Of a DNA stretch of 6,737 bases, positions 1 through 5,808 are shown piece after piece. The notes under the pieces were generated by a model. The model did no database searches, was not told where the DNA came from, and saw nothing but the letters and a program-made list of their open reading frames with translations. The stretch lies in assembly GCA_023412005.1 (NCBI GenBank), contig JAEYOE010000021.1, forward strand, positions 1 through 6,737, given 5' to 3'. The translations under genes were made by a program, and so were the position numbers. The DNA is from Bacillota bacterium. Its GTDB lineage: Bacteria > Bacillota > Clostridia > Christensenellales > SZUA-584. The first letter of the stretch is position 1. Each line of letters begins with the position of its first letter.

Positions 1-1208
1 CCGGATATATAGGTGGTCATGGTGAACATACCAAACCCTACGCCACTTTCCTTTGCAGAAAGTGTATGGGATACACTGTTATTCAGAGCAGTCTGCAGAA
101 ACACCTGAGCCACACAGAAAAATACCAATAGTAAAGCTGTAAAGATCATAGACCACCCGCAGCTCACAGACATAATAATGAGCAGAATAAGGATGGGTAT
201 TACCGATATCTTAACCATAAAGGCATTGCCTTTTTTGTCTATCAGCCGACCCCCGGTGCGTGCCATCAGAGCCGCGATGACCGTTCCGGGAAAAATGACA
301 AGGCTGATCGCCGCCGCGTCCGCCGCTTGTTTATCGGCTAACATAAGCGGCAGTATGAACGGTATGCCAAAACAGAGTATGCCGAACATGACCGTATTAA
401 CCAAAAGAATGGAAAACTGTTTGTTTGCAAATACGGATAACTGCAGGAAAGGCTGCTTTGAGCGGCGCATCCAAAATATCATTGCAACGATCAGCAAGGC
501 CGTCACCAAAACCATCCATATGTTAAACAGCGTAAACATAAGCATCAGTGAAGCCACAGCGAGCAGCAGCAGAACCCCCCCGAACCAATCTATGCGTGTT
601 TCTGGATGGAGCGGTAAGGCCTCAACGCGAAGGTTATGACGAAATACGGGCAATACAAAGAGTACAATAAGCGGCAGCACGAACAGCCACCGCCATCCTA
701 AAAACGTCGTGATGACGCCGGACACGAGCGCACCCAATAAACCGCCTAATGCCATACCTGCAGCAACGAGACCTAACGCCTGACCACGTTTTTTTGCAGG
801 GAACAAACGATAGGGTATTAGCTGACCCATTGTCGGCATAACAGAGGAACCTGCCGCCTGAATGAGCCGGCTAACGATCAGCAAAGTAAAGTTTTGGGTA
901 ACAAGACCAATAATCGATCCGATGCATAGCGTCACAAGGCCGAATGTGATCAGCGTTGATAACTTGAATTTTTCGGTAAGTTTTCCGTATGTCAGTGTAC
1001 CTACTGCAAAAATAGTTAAGTAGGCCGTGCCAATCCAGCTGCCCTGAAGCATCGATAGCCCCAGATCCGATATAATGGTGGGTAGTGCAACATTGAAGAC
1101 AGTACCGTTCATCACGGTGATGATAAGAGTCAGTACAAGAACATACAAAATGCGTTTGTTTGCTTTCTCGTTCACAAGGACATTTTCGTTTACAGGTGCA
1201 ACAGTCAT
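1..1208 (-). CDS. MFS drug exporter, DHA2-like (EmrB/QacA/TetK group), 3' end outside window
   Basis: This is a proton-coupled efflux permease of the inner membrane, probably exporting a drug or other toxic compound; the substrate cannot be read from sequence. My translation gives 402 residues before the window edge, where the family usually has about 450-500, so only the C-terminal part is missing. Visible motifs are FNVALPTI in the first helix (about 38-45, a DHA2 signature), a motif-A-like GKLTEKF (75-81), a motif-B-like SRLIQAAGSSVMPT (113-126), and a motif-C-like glycine-rich helix 151-164 (GMALGGLLGALVSG) where the usual Gly-Pro is Gly-Ala. GWRWLF (171-176) follows, as in this family. 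Many hydrophobic helices fill the rest. The ATG at 1208 has a good ribosome binding site, GAAAGGG at 1216-1222, 7 nt upstream. The gene lies 69 nt behind the marR-type gene, so the two are probably co-transcribed and drug-inducible. Confidence 0.9.
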   Translation of the reverse strand, partial: MTVAPVNENVLVNEKANKRILYVLVLTLIITVMNGTVFNVALPTIISDLGLSMLQGSWIGTAYLTIFAVGTLTYGKLTEKFKLSTLITFGLVTLCIGSIIGLVTQNFTLLIVSRLIQAAGSSVMPTMGQLIPYRLFPAKKRGQALGLVAAGMALGGLLGALVSGVITTFLGWRWLFVLPLIVLFVLPVFRHNLRVEALPLHPETRIDWFGGVLLLLAVASLMLMFTLFNIWMVLVTALLIVAMIFWMRRSKQPFLQLSVFANKQFSILLVNTVMFGILCFGIPFILPLMLADKQAADAAAISLVIFPGTVIAALMARTGGRLIDKKGNAFMVKISVIPILILLIIMSVSCGWSMIFTALLLVFFCVAQVFLQTALNNSVSHTLSAKESGVGFGMFTMTTYIS

Positions 1209-1277
1209 AAAATTACCCTTTCAATATTTTTTGAATAATAAGGGGACACTAAAAAAAGCTTACCCCGAATTTTTTGC

Positions 1278-1712
1278 TTACTTTTTTGTTTCCTTGTATT
1301 TTGCCTGTGCATTTTTCGCAGCCTTGCCGCAAAAGTGTGCAAATTGTTCGATCTCTTCTGAGGAAAATCCGTCGAGCAAAACCTCCCTCCACTCCTTGGC
1401 AACGCATTTGATTTCGCTGTGGACGCGCCGACCCTCATCTGTCAAACAGATACTATTTTTACGTCGGTCATCCGGATTCGTCGTTCGGGTCAGATATCCG
1501 AACTGTTCTAAGCGAGCTAATGATTTTGTAATGGTAGCCTTATCCAGCATCATGTAGTTCGCAATCATGTCTTGGGAAACATCGGTATGTGTGTCAAGAT
1601 AGTCCAGTACCATAAAATCGCCCCCGTGTACTGATATGCTCCTAAGCCTATCCGATATGTAGATAAAGCCATAACGCTGCATGGCCCAGACATCCTTCAT
1701 AATCATTCTCAT
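1278..1712 (-). CDS. MarR-family transcriptional regulator
   Basis: This is a dimeric winged helix-turn-helix repressor of 144 residues, the usual MarR length. The DNA-binding core is visible: a helix near 44-52 (DVSQDMIAN), the recognition helix LDKATITKSLARLEQFGYL (56-74), and the wing with NPDDRRKNSICLTDEG (79-94), whose DxRxK and LTxxG pattern is the MarR hallmark. Helices at both ends would form the dimer interface. Three cysteines (88, 103, 128) could allow redox or metal sensing, but they do not form a recognised site. The frame opens at 1712, but the Shine-Dalgarno AAGGGG (1716-1721) is only 3 nt from that ATG and 9 nt from the next one at 1706. Translation may therefore start at 1706, giving 142 residues. 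It is the first gene of a unit with the MFS exporter downstream and most likely represses both through the inverted repeats upstream. Confidence 0.92.
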   Translation of the reverse strand: MRMIMKDVWAMQRYGFIYISDRLRSISVHGGDFMVLDYLDTHTDVSQDMIANYMMLDKATITKSLARLEQFGYLTRTTNPDDRRKNSICLTDEGRRVHSEIKCVAKEWREVLLDGFSSEEIEQFAHFCGKAAKNAQAKYKETKK

Positions 1713-1726
1713 GTACCCCTTATCAT

Positions 1727-1750
1727 ACTAAATGATGCGAGATGTTTAGT
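1727..1750. promoter_or_regulatory. Candidate MarR operator 2 (inverted repeat in the leader)
   Basis: Arms ACTAAA (1727-1732) and TTTAGT (1745-1750) form a 24-bp imperfect palindrome with a 12-nt centre, between the predicted transcription start (about 1757) and the marR ribosome binding site. A second small repeat, ATCAT/ATGAT (1722-1726 and 1732-1736), overlaps it. The position suits a roadblock operator, but chance occurrence in AT-rich DNA is possible. Confidence 0.35.
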
Positions 1751-1763
1751 TGCCGTGGAAACC

Positions 1764-1786
1764 ATTCTATTCGAGTGCATTAGAAT
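1764..1786. promoter_or_regulatory. Candidate MarR operator 1 (inverted repeat within the promoter)
   Basis: The 6-nt arms ATTCTA (1764-1769) and TAGAAT (1781-1786) are perfect inverted repeats separated by 11 nt. They span the -10 box and the spacer up to the -35 box. A protein bound here would block RNA polymerase, as expected for MarR autoregulation. The binding itself is inferred. Confidence 0.4.
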
Positions 1787-1792
1787 TGTCAA
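1764..1792 (-). promoter_or_regulatory. Sigma-A type promoter of the marR-exporter unit
   Basis: Read on the minus strand, the -35 box TTGACA (1792-1787) matches the consensus fully. It is followed after exactly 17 nt by TAGAAT (1769-1764), one mismatch from TATAAT. Transcription would begin near 1757, about 45-50 nt before the marR start codon. The spacing and match quality make this the clearest promoter in the window; activity is inferred. Confidence 0.65.
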
Positions 1793-1831
1793 TGAATTAA
1801 TTGTCCGTCCTTGCCTTCTCAACGTCTGTAC

Positions 1832-1862
1832 AAAAAAGCGGTCTTCAGACCTTTCAGACTGC
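1832..1862 (-). terminator. Candidate rho-independent terminator facing the marR unit
   Basis: On the minus strand, GCAGTCT (1862-1856) can pair with AGACCGC (1844-1838) with one A-C mismatch, and six T residues follow (1837-1832). A smaller GGTC-TTCA-GACC hairpin is nested here. It lies about 300 nt beyond the last gene of the arsenosugar-type operon and just before the marR promoter, so it would stop read-through between the two units. The stem is short and imperfect, hence the modest confidence. Confidence 0.45.
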
Positions 1863-1888
1863 TCCAAAGATCGGCAGTCGTTTTTATT
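1857..1888 (+). terminator. Candidate plus-strand terminator hairpin
   Basis: GACTGC (1857-1862) pairs with GCAGTC (1874-1879), with an 11-nt loop, and is followed by GTTTTTATT. It shares its left arm with the minus-strand hairpin at 1832-1862, so the two structures are alternatives on opposite transcripts. No plus-strand gene is seen to end here, so it may be left from a lost gene or be a chance structure. Confidence 0.3.
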
Positions 1889-1976
1889 ACGGCGAAATAG
1901 AACAAAAGGAACGCTGAAGAGCGCTATGTGAGAAGTGCAACAGCCATCAACTCCCATTGATAATCTCCAGTATTAA

Positions 1977-2105
1977 CAGAACGAGGCTTGGCTATTCTGC
2001 TTCGAATTGGACTTGTCACGAAAAGTGCACATTGATGTTTCTGATAAAGAAGCAACAGAGATTGATAGACTGCTTTGCGAACTTGGTCTATCCGTACAAC
2101 GATAA
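1977..2105 (+). pseudogene. Possible RelB/DinJ antitoxin relic
   Basis: The stretch between the last marR promoter element and 2156 has no intact gene. Within it, one plus-strand frame is open for 43 codons between TAA codons at 1974 and 2103. Its second half reads like the beginning of a RelB/DinJ ribbon-helix-helix antitoxin: a short beta strand (KVHIDVS), then KEATEIDRLLCELGLSV, where an acidic helix ending in ELGLS is typical of that family. It stops where the family would continue with about 50 more residues. There is no ATG and no toxin gene beside it. I read it as a decayed fragment; the similarity comes from memory of the family pattern, so it may be coincidence. Confidence 0.25.
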
Positions 2106-2156
2106 GATAGTGCTGACATTGCCCAAATCGATTATCTGTTTTATCACATTTAATTT

Positions 2157-2846
2157 TTACAGGTGCAAGAGGAACTGTTCCAGCCAGCTGTATAGCTTTC
2201 TCTGTTTTGGCAGCATATCGTTTTGATTGTCATGGAAAAATTGATAAAGCAGATTAAGATCGTCAAAATGGTCAACGTCGATTTCTTTCGAAAGCAAAGA
2301 AACGGAATAGCCCGATTTTTTAAGCTGAGTCAACAGCTGTTCTAACGTGTTGTCGCGGCTATATGTCACGCGGCTCCATATGGCTCTTGGAATGCGGATA
2401 TTGGAACCAAATAAGTAAAACCCACCGTCCGCGCTCGGCCCAATCACGCAGCTATCCGGCTTAGAAGATAGTCTGTCAATGGCCTCCAGAATCAATGCCG
2501 GCTTAAGCTGCGGGCTGTCTGTTCCAATGAGTATCACCTGCTTATACCGGCTGAACAACTCCTCACATATATTATTGATGCCTTCTCCCAGTTCATTATG
2601 CCCGGTCCATAACGCGGGGAATATTTTTTGTCTGTGCTGCTGTACCGCTTGCTTCTCGGGTACTGCCCAGTACAAATCGATTGTATTTTCAGAAAGCTCA
2701 TTGGCTTTGAGCGCGATTTCTTCGACCGCAGCAACACTCATGCGATAGAATATCTGCGCGTTTGTCTGCCCAAAATCCACTGCAAGCCTTGTTTTAACCA
2801 AAGATAGCCCCGGCGTTTTGGCGAAAATGGCCAATGCCGTTTTCAT
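2157..2846 (-). CDS. DUF2064 / TIGR04282-type glycosyltransferase of arsenosugar clusters
   Basis: This is a 229-residue cytoplasmic protein of the nucleotide-diphospho-sugar transferase fold, matching the family named TIGR04282 (DUF2064) that occurs with ArsS. The N-terminal nucleotide-binding region has FAKTPG (8-13) and KTRLA (18-22). The family core follows: LGEGI (86-90), GTDSPQL (108-114) with the likely metal-binding Asp110, GPSADGGFYLFG (136-147), and DVDHFDDL (190-197), equivalent to the usual D-D-T-x-x-DL ending. All hallmark residues appear present, so it is probably active. The ATG at 2846 overlaps the stop of the phosphorylase gene in an ATGA, and no separate ribosome binding site is evident, which implies translational coupling. 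It is the last gene of the operon. Because the fold also includes nucleotidylyltransferases such as CofC, it might activate a sugar phosphate rather than transfer sugar; that is inference. Confidence 0.88.
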   Translation of the reverse strand: MKTALAIFAKTPGLSLVKTRLAVDFGQTNAQIFYRMSVAAVEEIALKANELSENTIDLYWAVPEKQAVQQHRQKIFPALWTGHNELGEGINNICEELFSRYKQVILIGTDSPQLKPALILEAIDRLSSKPDSCVIGPSADGGFYLFGSNIRIPRAIWSRVTYSRDNTLEQLLTQLKKSGYSVSLLSKEIDVDHFDDLNLLYQFFHDNQNDMLPKQRKLYSWLEQFLLHL

Positions 2847-3634
2847 GATTCGAACCGGTAGACGAAACCGTTATCAAAAGCAACCGGCTTGGCATTTTGG
2901 ATAATCTTAATAATCGCTTTACTAAATACCAGCTTGCTTTGAGTCAAGTTCGCATTGAGCTCTTCCAAGGATGTCGGAACCGCAGATACCCCATTCGCAT
3001 AATCGCTGCCAAAGCCAATCAGTTGATATGGAATTTCAAGCTCACCCGATAATACAATTTCAGGCCCCGCCGTCTGACTGACTGCGGATACGCCATATTG
3101 CGCGAGAGCCGCTATCTCCGCTTTGGAATTAAAACGCGGGCCGTTCACATGGCCGTATACAGCCCGGTCATAGTATTCAAGCTCAAGGTTTTGAATACTG
3201 TCGATAACAAGCTCACGTAAACTGCCCGAAAAAGGCCGGTTAAATATCAGATGTCCCCTGTCCTTCATACCAATCCGGCTGAATATTGTGCACAGTTCCC
3301 CGTTTGGCAGCCTGTTGTCAGGAAAAAACAAATCGTCGAAGACGAAAAGCTTTGCCAGTGAAAACTCAGGTTGTACCACTCCGACCACAGTCGTCGCGAT
3401 TATCGCCGAAACCCCAAGGCGGCTCAAAGCGGAAATATTGGCCCGGTGGTTAATCTGATGCGGGAGTATTTGATGCCCTTTCCCATGCCGGTTAACAAAG
3501 TATACCTCAGCCGCCCCGATATGACCCGTTAAAACAGGCACCTCGCCAAAATCAGTTGCGACGATTATCTCATGCTGACCGTCAAGCTCTTGAAAATCGT
3601 AAAAGAAAGAGCCGCTAATAACCCCGAATTTCAT
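2843..3634 (-). CDS. MTAP / purine nucleoside phosphorylase family protein
   Basis: This is a 263-residue cytoplasmic phosphorylase homologue of the 5'-methylthioadenosine phosphorylase (MTAP) type. Family landmarks in order are the phosphate loop ISGSFFYD (6-13), NRHGKGH (48-54), NHRANI (62-67), the TT pair at 81-82, GPRFNSKAEI (165-174), QTAGPEIVLSGEL (187-199), and GSDYANG (209-215). In MTAP the last motif is TDYD, with both Asp residues near the adenine; here the second Asp is replaced by Ala213, and Gln187 sits where MTAP has a ribose-contacting Met. In this operon the likely substrate is the adenosine adduct made by ArsS, losing adenine to give a modified ribose or ribose-1-phosphate (inference). 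Start: ATG at 3634 with GGAGGA at 3641-3646, 6 nt upstream. The gene overlaps its upstream neighbour by 20 nt and the downstream gene by 4 nt. Confidence 0.88.
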   Translation of the reverse strand: MKFGVISGSFFYDFQELDGQHEIIVATDFGEVPVLTGHIGAAEVYFVNRHGKGHQILPHQINHRANISALSRLGVSAIIATTVVGVVQPEFSLAKLFVFDDLFFPDNRLPNGELCTIFSRIGMKDRGHLIFNRPFSGSLRELVIDSIQNLELEYYDRAVYGHVNGPRFNSKAEIAALAQYGVSAVSQTAGPEIVLSGELEIPYQLIGFGSDYANGVSAVPTSLEELNANLTQSKLVFSKAIIKIIQNAKPVAFDNGFVYRFES

Positions 3635-4304
3635 GCCTATTCCTCCGATTATTCTTTTTATCCTGCTTTGCCTGCTTGCGCCAAAGAGTCAGATGCTTCA
3701 CCGTTGTTCTGAGCCACCCGAGCTCCTCATATTTTCTCGCACTCGTCAGAATTTTCATCCCGATTGGCTTTATGGAGACACGATGCCGTCTGTAGTCTCT
3801 GACAAGCAGGTGATCCTCACCATATTCCGTTTCTTCTGAATAGGCCGGCAGCTTTTTGAAAAGCTCATTTTTAATAAGGAAAGCCTGATCCCCAAACGGC
3901 GTTTTCAAAAATCGGCAGCGGAAATACACACCGATTTCATTAAGCCGCATCAGACGGCACCCCTGTGTATAAAACTTCAAATCAAAGTAATACAACGCCG
4001 GTTCATTCTGCTCCATCGTTCGCTGCAATGTGTCCGTCGTTTTTTCGAGCAGTATGGAATCAGCGTGCAAGAACCACAGGTACTCGCCATCCGCATACTC
4101 TGCGCCCGCATTGAGGCAATACGCCCTTCCTATTTGTGCCTTTATCCATTGCACTTTGCCTTCAAGTGCTGCGCTAATGAACGGTTTTTCAGGCGAACAC
4201 AGAAGTATCTCCCACTCAGCAGGAAAATCCATCAGCTGCTTTTCCAATAACTCATTCAATCTTTCTCCCGGTGCCACAGGGATGATCACGCTCAGCCTTT
4301 TCAT
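3615..4304 (-). CDS. TIGR04283-type family 2 glycosyltransferase (arsenosugar clusters)
   Basis: This is a 229-residue GT-A fold glycosyltransferase, cytoplasmic with no membrane helix. SVIIPV (5-10) opens the nucleotide-binding domain, though the usual T-L-N-E after the Pro is replaced by APGE. GRAYCLNAGAEYADGEYLWF (59-78) leads to HADS (80-83), the metal/nucleotide-sugar DxD equivalent. GDQAFLIK (138-145) and EDHLLVRDYRRH (163-174) form the acceptor side, and TSARKYEELGWLRTT (187-201) is the characteristic C-terminal segment of TIGR04283. The last 20 residues are strongly basic (KQDKKNNRRNRH). In this setting it probably transfers a modified ribose, or a sugar onto one; donor and acceptor are unknown. 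The ATG at 4304 overlaps the TGA of the cysteine synthase fusion (ATGA), with only a weak ribosome binding site, so it should be translationally coupled. Confidence 0.88.
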   Translation of the reverse strand: MKRLSVIIPVAPGERLNELLEKQLMDFPAEWEILLCSPEKPFISAALEGKVQWIKAQIGRAYCLNAGAEYADGEYLWFLHADSILLEKTTDTLQRTMEQNEPALYYFDLKFYTQGCRLMRLNEIGVYFRCRFLKTPFGDQAFLIKNELFKKLPAYSEETEYGEDHLLVRDYRRHRVSIKPIGMKILTSARKYEELGWLRTTVKHLTLWRKQAKQDKKNNRRNRHEIRGY

Positions 4305-5779
4305 TGCTTTACAATACGCCGGAATAAAGCCAGAGGGTTTTTCTTCTGCGGGAGGGCTTTGCCGCCGCCTTGCGGTAAAAACTCATAAAGGTTGCTGTTT
4401 ATAATCTCGTCAGTAATGCGCGCCGCTTCTATCACATAGTTCTCGCACGTGATTTTATGTTCCGCAGAATTCCATTTCACGTTTTTGGTCAGCACACGGC
4501 AGCATATTGCCTTTGCTTGATCTTTAAATCGCTTATGCAGCTCGTTGACGGCCAAATACACCATTCTCTCGGATTCATAGGGTTTATTTCGTCCCGCAAT
4601 CAAACCAAGCGCCATCACACCGCCTGTCACGGCACCGCAGGCACAGCCCGATTCCCCCAAGCCGGAGCCAAAGCCGGTGGCGATTTTATAATTGCTTTCC
4701 TCCAGCCCCAAACGATACACCTCGTTAAAAGCGCGAAGAACCGCTTCGCTGCAATACAAGCCGTTGCGGAAATATCTTAGGGACAATGCCACGGCAGGTG
4801 AGAATTCTGAATTGTCGTCCTCTTGCACCGCACGCTTTATATTATCCTTTTCCGAGTCAAAATCATCAAACAGCCACGTGCTCAAATACCGTTCGCCCGA
4901 ATCAGGAAACACCGTCAGTATCCGTTTGCCTTCGTATTCCGGCCTCTTGGCGACCTGAAGCGCTGCCCACATCGCCGCTGCCGATGAGATGCCGACGAGC
5001 AGCCCTTCCTTTTTGGAGAGCTCTCTTGCAATCTCTCCGGCATCCTCGTCCTTTACCGTGATGACCTCGTCGATAATGCTCTGATCGAGCACAGGCGGAA
5101 CAAATCCGGCACCAATGCCCTGCAGCTTGTGGGGTGCCGCAATGCCGCCGGATAACACGGCAGATTTAAAAGGCTCCACCGCGATGACTTTGATATTCGG
5201 ATTGTGCTTTTTGAGCACCTGCCCAACCCCGGTCAGTGTACCGCCCGTGCCGACCCCTGCCACAAACACATCAATACTGCCGTCGGTGTCCCTCAAGATC
5301 TCCTGAGCCGTTGTTTGTCTGTGCATCTCGGGATTGCTCAAATTGGCGAACTGCTGCAGGATATATGCGTTAGGTATTGTCTGTGCGAGTTCATTTGCTT
5401 TTTTAACAGCGCCATCCATGCCGTCGTACGCTTCCGTCAGCACAACCTCCGCACCCAGCACATGGAGTATCTTTCTTCTTTCAATGCTCATGGTTTCGGG
5501 CATTGTGAGTATCAGCTTATATCCTTTTATGGCACTGACAAAGGCCAGGCCAATACCGGTGTTGCCGCTTGTCGGCTCAATCAGCACATCACCGGGCTTT
5601 ATAATACCTTCCCTTTCCGCGCTTTCGATCATTGAGAACCCAATTCGGTCTTTCACGCTGGACAGCGGATTGAACATTTCGAGCTTGGCAATGATCTCGG
5701 CCTGTGTTGGGTTTATTTTCGTGATTCTGACCAGCGGCGTGTTACCGATCAGCTGTGTCAGATCTTGCGCTATTTTCAT
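4301..5779 (-). CDS. Cysteine synthase (CysK-like) fused to a C-GCAxxG-C-C domain
   Basis: This is a two-domain cytoplasmic enzyme of 492 residues; ordinary CysK has about 305-310. Residues 1-305 form a complete fold-type II PLP enzyme: Lys43 in NPLSSVKDR (37-45) for the Schiff base, TSGNTG (70-75) for the substrate carboxylate, QFANLSNPEMHRQTT (143-157), the phosphate-binding GVGTGGT (175-181), GISSAA (263-268) and PDSGERYLST (292-301). This predicts beta-replacement on O-acetylserine to form cysteine or an analogue. After an acidic linker (about 306-328) comes a C-GCAxxG-C-C domain with Cys343 (YCSEAV), GCACGAVTGG (378-387; Cys379, Cys381), CysCys426-427 and Cys445, followed by a short basic tail. 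The function of that domain family is unknown; its cysteines suggest metal, metalloid or redox binding. Start: ATG at 5779 with GGGAG (5787-5791), 7 nt upstream. The ArsS-like gene is 29 nt upstream. Confidence 0.92.
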   Translation of the reverse strand: MKIAQDLTQLIGNTPLVRITKINPTQAEIIAKLEMFNPLSSVKDRIGFSMIESAEREGIIKPGDVLIEPTSGNTGIGLAFVSAIKGYKLILTMPETMSIERRKILHVLGAEVVLTEAYDGMDGAVKKANELAQTIPNAYILQQFANLSNPEMHRQTTAQEILRDTDGSIDVFVAGVGTGGTLTGVGQVLKKHNPNIKVIAVEPFKSAVLSGGIAAPHKLQGIGAGFVPPVLDQSIIDEVITVKDEDAGEIARELSKKEGLLVGISSAAAMWAALQVAKRPEYEGKRILTVFPDSGERYLSTWLFDDFDSEKDNIKRAVQEDDNSEFSPAVALSLRYFRNGLYCSEAVLRAFNEVYRLGLEESNYKIATGFGSGLGESGCACGAVTGGVMALGLIAGRNKPYESERMVYLAVNELHKRFKDQAKAICCRVLTKNVKWNSAEHKITCENYVIEAARITDEIINSNLYEFLPQGGGKALPQKKNPLALFRRIVKQ

Positions 5780-5795
5780 ATTAGGTCTCCCGCTA

Positions 5796-5805
5796 TTGAT
5801 ATCAA
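5796..5805. repeat. 10-bp perfect palindrome between arsS and the cysK fusion
   Basis: TTGATATCAA lies in the 29-nt gap, just after the arsS stop and 4 nt before the ribosome binding site region of the fusion gene. It is too small to act as a terminator and has no T-tract. It may be a minor RNA structure or chance. Confidence 0.3.
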
Positions 5806-5808
5806 GAT

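Noticed and set aside
178..639. Plus-strand open frame of 153 codons opposite the exporter gene
   Set aside because: The minus strand encodes a clear MFS permease with conserved motifs; the plus-strand frame is its shadow.
1220..1235. Small inverted repeat TTCAA/TTGAA just before the exporter start
   Set aside because: Five-nt arms in very AT-rich DNA are expected by chance, and there is no G+C stem or T-tract to make a terminator or attenuator.
1709..1957. Minus-strand open frame of 82 codons upstream of marR
   Set aside because: It would cover the marR promoter and both hairpins, shows no recognisable motif, and its start lacks a ribosome binding site.
1957..2226. Plus-strand open frame of 89 codons across the intergenic gap
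   Set aside because: It has no ATG or ribosome binding site and a composition unlike a protein (many Cys, Phe, Ser), and it runs into the antisense of the DUF2064 gene.
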